A DNA stretch of 64,000 bases from Citrus sinensis (Eukaryota; Streptophyta; Magnoliopsida; Sapindales; Rutaceae): positions 29,715,501 to 29,779,500 of the forward strand of contig NC_068560.1 of assembly GCF_022201045.2 (NCBI RefSeq), read 5' to 3'. Of the stretch, positions 11,901-21,244 are shown piece by piece; positions within the stretch are counted from its first letter, which is position 1, and the number at the start of each line of letters is the position of its first letter. The notes below the pieces were generated by a model, which was not told the DNA's origin, searched no databases, and worked only from the letters and a program-made list of their open reading frames with translations. A program made the position numbers and the translations under genes.

Positions 11901-14489
11901 CTAGAACCTGTAAGCTTTAATGTACATATCCTTGTCTGTTAACTTCAATACTTTGGTTTTGGTAGGTTGGACTCTGTGATATAAACTATTTGGAACTCTC
12001 ACAATTTCCACATCTTAAAGAAATGTGGCATCGACAAGCACTTCCGGTCAGCTTCTTCAGCAATCTAAGTTGGCTGGTGGTGGAGGACTGCACATTTTTC
12101 TCAAGCGCTATTCCTGTCAATCTGATGTGGTTCTTGAACAATTTGAAAATTCTGGAAATAAGTAATTGTGATTCACTAGAAGAGGTGTTTCATTTGGAAG
12201 AGCTAAATGCAAATGAACATTTTGGACCGTTGTTTCCTACTCTTCGCAAGCTGAAGCTCAAAAATCTTCCAAAACTCATAAGATTCTGCAACTTTATCGG
12301 GAATGTAATTAGACTGCCCTCCCTTTCCTATATGTGGATTGAAAGTTGCCCTAATATGATAACATTCATCTCCAATTCTTCACCAGTACCCCTGACAGCA
12401 AACAAGGAACCTCATGAAATGACCTTAGAGGAAAACTTCCTGGCAGATATACAACCTCTCTTTGATGAAAAGGTGATTTGTTTTCTTTATTCTATTTATT
12501 TTAAAAATAAATAAAATATCCCTTTACTTTTCTCTTCTTAGTTGACCCTCTTTGTAGCTCTACTTTACTTTAGAATTATTTTTGTTATTTTGACTTACGC
12601 ATTGATTCAATGGTATTATTAATTTTCTTTAGGTAGGACTTCCTAGTTTGGAGGAATTGGCAATCTTAAGTATGGATAGCTTGAGAAAACTATGGCAAGA
12701 TGAACTCTCTTTGCATTCCTTCTACAATTTAAAATTCTTGGGAGTACAAAAGTGCAATAAGTTATTGAATATTTTTCCATGCAATATGCTTGAAAGACTG
12801 CAGAAACTACAGAAGTTGCAGGTGCTTTATTGTAGTTCAGTAAGAGAAATATTTGAACTCCGGGCACTCAGTGGGAGGGACACACACACTATAAAAGCTG
12901 CTCCATTGAGAGAATCAGATGCCAGTTTTGTGTTTCCTCAATTAACTTCATTGAGCTTATGGTGGCTGCCAAGACTGAAGAGTTTCTATCCCCAAGTACA
13001 GATTTCAGAATGGCCAATGTTAAAGAAGTTGGACGTGGGTGGGTGTGCTGAAGTGGAGATATTCGCTTCAGAAGTTTTGAGCCTCCAAGAGACCCACGTG
13101 GATAGCCAACATAATATCCAAATTCCACAATATTTGTTTTTTGTTGACAAGGTATGATCTCTAAACACGTATATGTTTTCGGTAGGGTGCACCATGCATC
13201 TTGATGATGTGCTTAATTTATCTGTATGAAATATGAAATAATCATTTTAGACGGTTTGTAAAATAATGTGACCCATCCAGCCCTGAGTAGTAGCCAGGTG
13301 GTAGCACATCCCTACATATGCTTGGGGTGAAGGGTTTGAATCTCACTGGAACCCTGTTACTAAATTATTTGTTGTTGTAGATATTTCTTCCCAAACATTG
13401 ATGGACTTAGATATGTCCACATGGGAATAGAAAGTTAGGTTGCGTCACAACAAAAGTAATCTAGGGTAGTTGCAATAGACCTCTGATTGTAAATATCATT
13501 ACTCGAAAAGAAAATAAAACATTATTTGAATTATAACCCTGAATTATTGGATCCTGATTTTCCTAATTCATATTTGACTCTGAATGGATTTGATTTATAT
13601 TTTAAGAGTAATTTAGTTGATTTATAGTTTGGGTTCCTTTTTTGCTTATTAAATTACTTGGAGGTATTTATCAATGGAGTGTTCTTGCTCGGAAAACTGT
13701 GGAAACCAGATTTACATTTTCATTTAATACTTAATTTTGTTGATTTCAGGTTGCATTCCCTAGTCTGGAGGAGTTAATGCTGTTTAGGTTGCCAAAGTTG
13801 TTGCATCTGTGGAAGGGAAATTCTCATCCAAGCAAAGTTTTTCCAAATCTGGCAAGTCTAAAACTATCAGAATGTACCAAGTTAGAAAAATTGGTGCCAT
13901 CATCCATGTCTTTCCAAAATCTGACAACTCTGGAGGTATCAAAGTGTGATGGGTTGATTAATTTGGTGACATGCTCAACAGCTGAAAGTATGGTGAAACT
14001 TGTGAGAATGAGCATAACTGATTGTAAATTAATAGAAGAAATCATACATCCAATCAGAGAAGATGTGAAGGATTGTATTGTATTCAGCCAATTGAAATAT
14101 TTAGGACTGCATTGTTTGCCCACCCTCACAAGCTTTTGTTTGGGCAATTACACTCTTGAATTCCCATCTTTAGAACAGGTAATTGTGATGGATTGCCTGA
14201 AGATGATGACTTTTTCTCAGGGAGCCTTGTGCACTCCAAAGCTACACAGATTACAATTAACAGAAGAAGATGATGAAGGTTGTTGGGATGGGAACCTCAA
14301 TAACACAATACAGCAATTGTTCAAGCGAGTGGTATGTATTGATTGATTCACCAATATCTCTTATGCATCACCCTTTCACTTACTTGGTTTGTTTCTTACA
14401 TATAATGTTTCAAATTTGTTCTGCTATTCACCATGCTTATACACATTTTATAACAACAGAATTTTCAGAATTCTAATGAGGAAGATTGA
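2..14489 (+). CDS. CC-NBS-LRR (NLR) disease resistance protein, 3' part, giant LRR region
   Basis: This is the 3' part of a plant intracellular immune receptor of the At4g27190/RPS5-like CNL class; the CC and most of the NB-ARC lie left of the window. Exons: 2-1675, 1812-2192, 2346-2837, 3111-3695, 5267-5773, 5973-6491, 6857-7417, 9257-9763, 9980-10495, 10830-11414, 11966-12472, 12633-13151, 13750-14331, 14460-14489 (ends NFQNSNEED, TGA). Every intron is phase 0 and every exon is open, giving at least 2654 residues in the window. The first exon holds the end of NB-ARC with the MHD motif (KMHDII, about nt 260-275), then classical LRRs. Later exons hold LRRs marked by a [IL]W[HQDK] motif (KEIWH, RKIWQ, LHLWK). 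The family recognises pathogen effectors and triggers cell death. The unusual feature is the number of C-terminal LRR exons, which come from cassette duplication. The tiny last exon is the least certain border. Confidence 0.88.
1812..3695 (+). repeat. LRR exon cassette 0 (A0-B0-C0)
   Basis: This is the first copy of a three-exon LRR cassette in the NLR gene: A0 1812-2192 (127 codons), B0 2346-2837 (164) and C0 3111-3695 (195). A exons end in LFDEK, B exons start VLP/VGLP and carry the KIW motif, and C exons start VAFP and end QKLFEEM. A0 lacks the roughly 42-residue C-terminal stretch present in the later A exons, and B0 has an acidic run (EEEEEA, near 2610), so this copy looks like the most diverged one. 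The LW/IW motif at the same place in A, B and C suggests the three exon types are themselves old duplicates. Confidence 0.85.
3696..5266 (+). repeat. long inter-cassette intron, homologous to 7418-9256 and 11415-11965
   Basis: This is the intron between C0 and A1. Blocks recur in the later inter-cassette introns: an aatttgcaatctgaaaa block with tatagttc(c/t)agg near 4120-4155 matches 7915-7955 and 11640-11675, and the gcttgactgcttt segment near 4425 matches 8210. The duplication unit therefore included introns as well as exons. The three introns are about 1.57, 1.84 and 0.55 kb. No transposon ends or coding sequence were seen in them. Confidence 0.7.
5267..7417 (+). repeat. LRR exon cassette 1 (A1-B1-C1)
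   Basis: A1 is 5267-5773 (169 codons), B1 5973-6491 (173) and C1 6857-7417 (187). C1 is 8 codons shorter than C0 and C2: the LATLEIS segment between the KVFQN-like and ECxKL motifs is missing (near 6954-6960), an in-frame loss of one LRR strand. All borders are phase 0. Confidence 0.85.
5892..5921. repeat. (CT)n microsatellite
   Basis: An uninterrupted CT dinucleotide tract lies in the A1-B1 intron, upstream of the B1 acceptor. It is absent from the homologous A2-B2 and A3-B3 introns. Confidence 0.9.
9257..11414 (+). repeat. LRR exon cassette 2 (A2-B2-C2)
   Basis: A2 is 9257-9763 (169 codons), B2 9980-10495 (172) and C2 10830-11414 (195). It is homologous exon by exon to cassettes 1 and 3. 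The B2 donor reads gag|gtttga, where the B1 and B3 donors read aag|gta, so it is probably a weaker splice site. Confidence 0.85.
11966..14331 (+). repeat. LRR exon cassette 3 (A3-B3-C3)
   Basis: A3 is 11966-12472 (169 codons), B3 12633-13151 (173) and C3 13750-14331 (194). The B3-C3 intron is longer than in the other cassettes because it holds a SINE-like insertion (about 13275-13521). C3 splices to the terminal mini-exon. Confidence 0.85.
13275..13521 (+). mobile_element. tRNA-derived SINE-like insertion in the B3-C3 intron
   Basis: A pol III A-box-like TAGCCAGGTGG lies at 13291-13301 and a B-box-like GGTTTGAATCTC at 13333-13344, about 40 nt apart, as in tRNA-derived SINEs. The 3' side becomes A-rich. 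The homologous B1-C1 and B2-C2 introns read straight across this point (ataatgtgaactata-type sequence), so they give an empty site. Similar short sequences on both sides (ataatgtga / attatttga) could be a decayed target duplication. The ends are approximate and no family could be assigned. Confidence 0.6.
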
Positions 14490-15396
14490 GCTCATCCGGT
14501 ACATCCAATGAAGAAACTATCTGGAGTCAGGCTAGTCTTTACTTCTTAAGAATGAGCACTTTTTTGGTCGGATTGAGAAGTGCCTTATGAATTTACGTTG
14601 AAATTACCTTCACCGATCTGCTTTAGAAAGCTTTTCTTGAAAATTGTACTGCTGCTTTTCGGCTATCGGATGGTTCAGTTTTCAAATATTGAATGACTGT
14701 CAGGATTAAATTTTCTGGTCTGTGGCTGAATTGTTTGTATGATAATCTTGTCAAATCTGGATATGGTAAAAACCTCTTTTTTATCACTTTTGTCTCAATT
14801 CCTTATCAATGATCAAACAGTATACAGATTTGGATGGATCCATAAAATGAGGGATAATTAATATCTAGCACATAAAATGAGGGATGGATCGGGAGCCCTG
14901 ACATTGATCTGACTCCCATCCCCATACAGATTTGGCTCCTGGCGAGGGAACGTATGCGCTTTTAGTGAAAATTATACAAGTTCTTACATTATTTTTCACT
15001 TTTCGGTCCCTATATCACTTGGTTACAAATGGTGGAGATGAAGAGAAATTAATTTTGAGATACTAGGTATTAATTAAATTAATTTTGAGATACTATTTAT
15101 TAATTAAATGTAATTAATATCTAGTAGTAAATTTAACCGCAAATCCAAATAAATTGACTATCGCTTTTCTAACCCCAAAATTCTGAGTAGTCATTATTCA
15201 ACCTTGGCTTTACTTGAACGTTTGATCATAAGTACGTCATAAAAAGTAAAAAATATTTGTCCCAATTTCACAAATTAGTAGATTAAAAAAAAAACAAACA
15301 AACGCATATACACACAATTTACAGATTTCACTTTCACATCAAGAAATCTGGGTATTAGAGTTTGAGGAAGATAATTAATTATCATGTCTGTTGACT
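14490..15396. other. intergenic spacer, NLR 3' side to F-box pseudogene
   Basis: No gene was seen. It holds the NLR 3' UTR and small direct repeats: cataaaatgagggat twice (about 14841 and 14870), and two copies of a 30-bp unit containing aattttgagatacta at about 15048-15107. Confidence 0.7.
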
Positions 15397-17207
15397 CTAC
15401 GGTGAAACTAGGCTTTCTGTATATGTGACGGCATTAGCAACCCAATTACTGCTTCCAAATTGTACAATTTCCCGAGTTTTATGATCACACAAAACCAGGT
15501 CTCCATCATCATTTATCAGCATTACTTCACCATTTGCTCTGAAACCTAAGTACGCCATGCAAATTGTGCTCTTAAATCAACTGTGAGCAGATTAATCCAA
15601 TGCTCTACTGATCCTATATTCTCCATCATCACATACACATTACAAATACCAAGTCCTGTTCTGCTATCTTCACTATGACTTAGAAACAAACAGTGCAATT
15701 GATTTTTCGAGTACCCCAACTGATATTTGTCTATAATCAATATTGTGCGAATGATGTTGATGCGAGATTCTGGTGTCTGCTAGTTCTCTACCAGGATCCC
15801 TCTTCAACTCTCAAATTCACGACCAACAGCATGTTCTCCTCGTAGCTCTTCTAACCAAGCAAAACAATGCCCTGTAAGACTTCCTCTCCACAGACTCTTG
15901 CGCACACATAAATTGGTTAGAGCACGCCGGGTGTTTTCCCAGCGTAAACCCTCCGACGCTCAAGTCAGAAATGTAAGTTTTTTCTTAGGAAACACGGCCA
16001 CTAATCTCGTGGCTCTCTTATGATTTCTCTCTCTCTTTTCAAAGAAAACTCTTCTCTTAAGTTTTAATATCAAAAAGTCTAACCCCTTTACCTTCGCTGA
16101 TTACCCTTTTATAGCCTTCCTTTGAATCCGGCCTTTCCCACGATCCACGTCCGTCACCTCCCTCAACTCTCGGAAGTGGGTGCTTCACTATCGTAGTTGT
16201 GGCTGAGTGGACTACATGCCTTGATTCTCAGATAGGAGTGCTCTTTTCGTCAACCATCATGGACCGGGTCTACCCACCTGTGGTCCCGAGGAGGGTATCT
16301 TCGTGAACGAGCAGAATACTCCTGCCCGTGAAAACCTGCTACCAAACTTCTGCTCATCTGCTCCATTGTAAGGAGGCTGGCTCCTCGTCCAGGGCATGGC
16401 TGGTCTTGTCAAAGCATATCCCCCAAACAAATGATCAGGCAGCTTTCTATCTCTGAACGTTCCATTACCGAAATCGAATGACCTGATAATTTTTTTATCA
16501 GTACCATTTCTCTCTTTTCTCACTGCCAGCCAATGTTGAGCTCCACTTAAGTGCACAGTCGAATTCGAACTCAGTCATGGCGTACGTGGAATATTAGGTT
16601 GAATGTTTTTCAGTGAATGAACTTGAATCTCATTGTGCTCGCGGTGTAATTGTTCAGAAGCAACTTCTCTAGCGTGGACAGTAAGTAAGATCTTGAAGTC
16701 ACCAGTTCTATGACCATAGCCAAATCCTATAATGGCAAAAGTAGCAAATGACCCTTTCATTTCTTTCTTCCAAACAAAAACTAGTTGTAGCAGAGGATCT
16801 ATATTGTTCGTTTTCCCAGTCAAAACTCCTGTGACTTGGAATTTTCTTGTATTTTCTCGTGGAGACATAGGAAAGTGACAACTGTGAAAGGAATTAAACA
16901 ACAAACAAATCAACCCACTACAAGTACTAACAGTTTGCGTCGAATTGATGGGAAATTTAACTTCATCAAACTGAACCAAGTTCTTGTTGCATCGCAAAAA
17001 ATTGTTTTCGAAAAAGTTTCCTCCTTTATATTGAACAAGGTTGCAACTGTTAGTAGATTCACTTAACTTGGCATGCAAGGCTACAAACGCTGGATTAGAT
17101 ATCACAGAGTACCATTGTTTGCTTGCACATTTAAAGCGTGTCAAAATTTTCACTGATAATTTTAAAAGGGTTTCAACCATGGACTTTGCTGGTAAGGATT
17201 TTGACAT
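15397..17207 (-). pseudogene. F-box protein pseudogene, tandem copy of the intact F-box gene
   Basis: Homology to the neighbouring intact F-box gene runs over its whole length in the same orientation (start MSKSLPAK at 17207, end at the TAG complement 15397-15399). Lesions by eye: a net 13-bp deletion near 16866 that removes the FVWNP motif and shifts frame; a small indel near 16787; a 15-bp in-frame loss near 16608; a nonsense TGA at 16575-16577 where the intact copy has Cys; a solo LTR inserted at 15755-16429; and a 1-bp deletion near 15552. The F-box itself is still readable in the first 45 residues. The promoter region is duplicated too (TATA-like tract about 17281-17290). It cannot make a full product. 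Confidence 0.88.
15755..16429. mobile_element. solo LTR (675 bp) with 5-bp target duplication
   Basis: The insert begins TGTTGATG and ends CCAAACA (TG...CA ends). It is flanked by AATGA at 15750-15754 and again at 16430-16434. The intact F-box paralogue has no insert at the matching point (about 18205-18222), which confirms both borders. There is no internal coding region and no second LTR, so it is best read as a solo LTR left by LTR-LTR recombination. It is richer in GC than its surroundings. Superfamily and orientation are unknown, and it is unrelated by eye to the copia LTRs at 36.5 and 41.7 kb. Confidence 0.82.
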
Positions 17208-17863
17208 TGTGGCTTATGTTTGTTCTTGCTTTTCTTTAGAGGGGAATTATGTTTGGGGTAAAATTTAAGCGATGCATTAGTATATATAGAGAGGTAATTA
17301 TTAATTATAAGAAGAACAGTTCAGCAAAGGTGCCATCTCATGAATGAATGATTCCTTATACGCTACTGCTGCAGTTTTTTTTTATGCTGCTTGTAGCTTG
17401 TGTTCCCCCAAATTACCCATCTTTCATGTTCTCTCTGTGACTATTTGGTGACTGAGACAATTTGTAAATACTACAGCTATTACTGATTTTTTACTAAATA
17501 AACTTTTACAACTAGCTGTATGATTTTTTTTAAGTTCTTTGTCGATTTGCATTTATGTTATTTAGCAGCTGCATAGGTGCTCGTGTAACTGTCAGATTTG
17601 TTGACTCTTGCTTTGAAGTTTAAATTATTTGCAGAACAAACGCTAATGCCATGACGTTAAGTTAGTAACATGAGATGTAAGCAATAAGCTGAAAATTTGG
17701 AAAAACAAAGCCAATTGCTTTGGGAATAATTTGCATTACTGAACAATAAGAGAAGAAAATTTCCTTGCTTCAGTTATAAGTGGCACAAACATAATGTACA
17801 AATGTCTCCCCAAAAAAAAAAAAAATTGCAGATATCTCTATCATATCTACTAATTTTGGTACT
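17208..17863. other. spacer between tandem F-box copies
   Basis: The left part (to about 17330) is the duplicated promoter of the pseudogene, matching 19025-19140, including the tatatatagagagg tract. The remainder is AT-rich sequence with no gene, and contains the 3' flank of the intact F-box gene. Confidence 0.65.
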
Positions 17864-19024
17864 TTATGGAGAAACTAGGCTCTCTGTGTAGATGACAGCA
17901 TTAGCAACCCAATTACTGCTTTCACATTGTACAACTTCCTGAGTTTTATGATCATACAAGACAAGCTCCCCATCATCATTTCTCAACATTACTTCATCAT
18001 TTGCTCCAAAACCTAAGTACTGCCATGCAAATTGTGCTCTTAAATCAACTGTGAACAGATTAATCCAATGCTCGACTTCTATATTCTCCTTCATCACATA
18101 CACACTACAAATACCAAGTCCGGCGGTATTATCTTCGGTATGACAAGAAACAAACAAAGCAATAGATTTTTCGAGTATCCCAATTGATCTTTCTCTATGT
18201 ATATGATCAGTATTGTACAAACAGTCGGGCAGCTTTCTGTATCTGAACGTTTCATCACCAAAATCAAATGACACGATAATGTCTTTATTAGTACCATCAC
18301 TCTCTTTTCTTATGGCCATCCAATGTACAGCTCCATTTAAGTGCACAGTCGAATTCGAACTCAGGCATGGAATGCATGGAACATTAGGCTGAATCCTTCT
18401 CCAACAATTGTTTTTCAGTGAATAAACTTGAATGTCACTGAACTCACGGCGAAATTGTTCGGAAGCAACTTCTCTAGCGTGGACAATAAGTAAAATCTTG
18501 AAGTCACTAGTTCTATGATCATAGCCAAATCCTGTAATGGCAAAAGTAGCAAACGAACCTTTCATTTCTTTCTCCCAAATAAAACTAGCGGTGGCAGAGG
18601 ATCTATATTGTTCTTTTTCCCAGTCAAAACTCTTGTGACTTGGAATTTTCTTGTATTTTCTCGTGGAGGGGTTCCAAACAAACATGGGAAAGTGACAACT
18701 GTGAAAAGTATTAAGCAGCAAACAAACCAACCCACTGCAAGAACTAACAATTTGCGTCGAATTGATGGGGAATTTAACTTCATCAAACTGAACCAAGTTG
18801 CTGTTGCATAGCGAAAAATTGTTTTCGGAATAGTTTCCTTCTTTATACTGAACAAGGTAGCATTTGTTAGTTGATTCACTTAACTTGGCATGCAAGGCAA
18901 CAAACGTAGGATTCGATATCACGGAGTGCCATTGTTTGCTTACACATTTAAAGCGTGTTAAAGTTTTGACTGGTAATTTTAAAAGGGTTTCAAGCATGAA
19001 CTTTGCTGGTAAAGATTTTGACAT
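17864..19024 (-). CDS. F-box protein with F-box-associated (FBA) domain
   Basis: This is a single-exon gene of 386 aa, read from ATG (19024) to TAA (17864). An N-terminal F-box spans about residues 3-45 (LPAKFMLETLLKLPVKTLTR, then FKCVSKQWHSVISNP). It is followed by the FBA-type motif FVWNPSTRKYKKIP near residue 115 and a beta-propeller-like C-terminal half. Family role: the F-box docks to SKP1 in an SCF ubiquitin ligase and the C-terminal half selects the substrate, which is unknown here. It resembles the large CPR30/At3g23880-like group, which expands by tandem duplication; its damaged twin lies immediately downstream. Length and motif order are normal for the group. Confidence 0.88.
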   Translation of the reverse strand: MSKSLPAKFMLETLLKLPVKTLTRFKCVSKQWHSVISNPTFVALHAKLSESTNKCYLVQYKEGNYSENNFSLCNSNLVQFDEVKFPINSTQIVSSCSGLVCLLLNTFHSCHFPMFVWNPSTRKYKKIPSHKSFDWEKEQYRSSATASFIWEKEMKGSFATFAITGFGYDHRTSDFKILLIVHAREVASEQFRREFSDIQVYSLKNNCWRRIQPNVPCIPCLSSNSTVHLNGAVHWMAIRKESDGTNKDIIVSFDFGDETFRYRKLPDCLYNTDHIHRERSIGILEKSIALFVSCHTEDNTAGLGICSVYVMKENIEVEHWINLFTVDLRAQFAWQYLGFGANDEVMLRNDDGELVLYDHKTQEVVQCESSNWVANAVIYTESLVSP

Positions 19025-19106
19025 TGTGGCTTATGCTTGCTCTTGCTGTTCTTTGGAGGGAGATTATGTTTGGGATAAAACTCAAGCGATGAATTAGTAT
19101 ATATAC

Positions 19107-19115
19107 TTATATAGA
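19107..19115 (-). promoter_or_regulatory. TATA box candidate of the intact F-box gene
   Basis: On the minus strand the sequence reads CTATATAAG, about 85-90 nt upstream of the F-box ATG. A similar but shortened TATA-rich tract sits at the same place upstream of the pseudogene (about 17281-17290). Confidence 0.5.
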
Positions 19116-21244
19116 GAGGGCAATTATTAATTATAACGTGTGGAGAAAGGAAACGTCGGTGTCCTTATACGATCGGGAAACCTAAATTCGAATCGAGTCC
19201 AAGTTCCGTAAACGTTAAGGTGTCTTGTTTATTATACAAGGATTTTATTTTGATCTCCTTGTCAACAAACATGATCTTATCCTTCCTTACAAAGAATTCA
19301 AATTTATTTAATAATAAATACAATTTATTTGTTAATTAATCAGTGACTCTTTCCTTTCTTATAGGGCCAAAGATTTATCTTCAATTCTCAGTAGAAATTG
19401 CATAGAAGAAGAAAGTACCTTAGTTGAATAATCCCCCATTATTTTATGTGGTAGTGGATTTTGTATTTACTAGGGGAAGTGGGCGAGTGAGAGACGGCTA
19501 AAAGACCGCCCATCATCAGCAAAGCCGAAGTAAATACAATTTTTAAAATCAATTAAAGCAAGATATTTGTACACATAGAGGTATTAGTTAGTATTAATTA
19601 AAATGATAACTGGGATTATTTTCTTAAAGAGTAGTCTCGATTAAATGATGGCTTCGGGCATCTCAGAGTTTTTGTTGTTGGGTTGAATATCAAACTCTAC
19701 CACGATATAAATTATCACTGACTTGGTTAACGAAATTTAAGGAGACAATAATATTGTTTGTAATGTACTAATCTAATTCAAATACCTTTTTGTGATAGAA
19801 AAGAAGTTGTTTCCTTGGCATGCAAGACAGAGATAAATATAAAATCAGTAGTATATGTTTGTGTGGCGTGAGTTGGAATTTGGAAATGCTACGTTTTTCG
19901 TTTTCATATCCAAAAACATCCTAAAATTGTTTTTTTTTTCTTCCAATTTATTATCTCATGAGACTTACAATCAGTTTGAATATTTGTTATAATAATTTTA
20001 CAGATATAAAGATTGACATTAATTACTTAAGATTAACTAATGGAAAAGAAAATAGTTGAATCAAAATAATTCTTTTTAAATTTCTATTTCAGTCGTAGGA
20101 AAATCAAGAAAATAAAAGAAAGTTTCAAGAACTCGCTTATCTCAAATTCACACTTAAATTGTAAAAAATAAAATAAAATTCAATTCAATACCATTCAATT
20201 CAATGTCGAAAAAGTTTAAGGGGACTCTAAAAAATAAGCTAAATTATTAAAAATAAACAATCCCTTAGTTCGACCTATCCACTTCACAGTTTGCCATTGA
20301 TACTAAAAAATGTACCAATGCAATCTCTTAAACATAACTCAAAACAAACAGAAGAGATTAGTATCAATGCAATCTCTTAAACATAACTCAAAACAAACAA
20401 AAGAGATGCAACAAACAGTCAATGATAGGAAAGAAAACATTGACAAAGCTCTCTGGATGTTGAGGAGAAACAGAGGAGTCAAAGGAGCAAGAATTTGTAG
20501 AGAATAATGATTTTCAACTATAGTATAATGAAGGCTTTATGTCGTATGATTGATCCTCCTGGCGGCCATCTATTTGGCAATATTTTTTTTATAATCTTTT
20601 AAGGTTTAATAATTTTACACTTCAATCATATTTCAATATATTTTTATCTTAGTTAATGAGTTATTTGCCCACTATATAGAAATTTTTTTTTATTATGTGA
20701 AATTATTTATTTAACTATTTCATCATCTAAAGAATAAAGACCCGTTTGCGGATTCTAGGGGAATAGGTTGGTTAAAAGACTTATTATTAGAGAGTCGCTT
20801 TACGTTATTTAGTACTGAGAGTAATTATATAGCCATAAACTCTTATACAAACAGACGTGCAAAAATAAAATTAGTTAAATTAAATATTTTAGCCCACATG
20901 ATTTATTTTTATTATTTTATATTTTTATTCAACAATGAATTGACACCACATCTAAGTGGTGCCACGTAAGCAAGGCCCCCACAATCGACAGATTTCATGA
21001 CTCGTCACTCGCACAACTCAGCCACATTTCACCGATATATCCGCCCCAGCCACAGCCGGCTTTGCAACTCAAAGATAAGGCGCGCACGACCCATGCACCG
21101 GAGGCCGACGTCGTTTCGTTCATTTTGATTTGACTGAACCAGAGACTGCATGAGAGAGAAAGATTTCGCGAGTAATAGGCGGTGCTTCAAGTGGAACTTG
21201 AAGTTGAGTAAGGGTTTGGTTTTGTATAATAATACTAGAAAGAA
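19116..21244. other. AT-rich intergenic region
   Basis: No gene was supported. Contents are poly-A/T tracts, one 49-bp-period direct repeat (20316-20407), and a more GC-rich stretch from about 20960 to 21240 that is the likely promoter and 5' UTR of the ferroportin gene. The short ORFs here have no recognisable motifs. Confidence 0.6.
20316..20407. repeat. direct repeat, two copies, 49-bp period
   Basis: Copies at 20316-20358 and 20365-20407 are nearly identical (caatgcaatctcttaaac at the start of each; one g/a difference late in the unit) and are separated by 6 nt. Confidence 0.85.

Noticed and set aside
1812..14331. A series of separate small LRR genes
   Set aside because: Each open block starts after a splice acceptor, ends at a donor, is in phase 0 and has no own start or promoter; they are exons of one gene.
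19150..19220. B-box-like cgaatcgagtcc near the F-box promoter
   Set aside because: No A-box or tRNA fold could be drawn; not called as tRNA or SINE.
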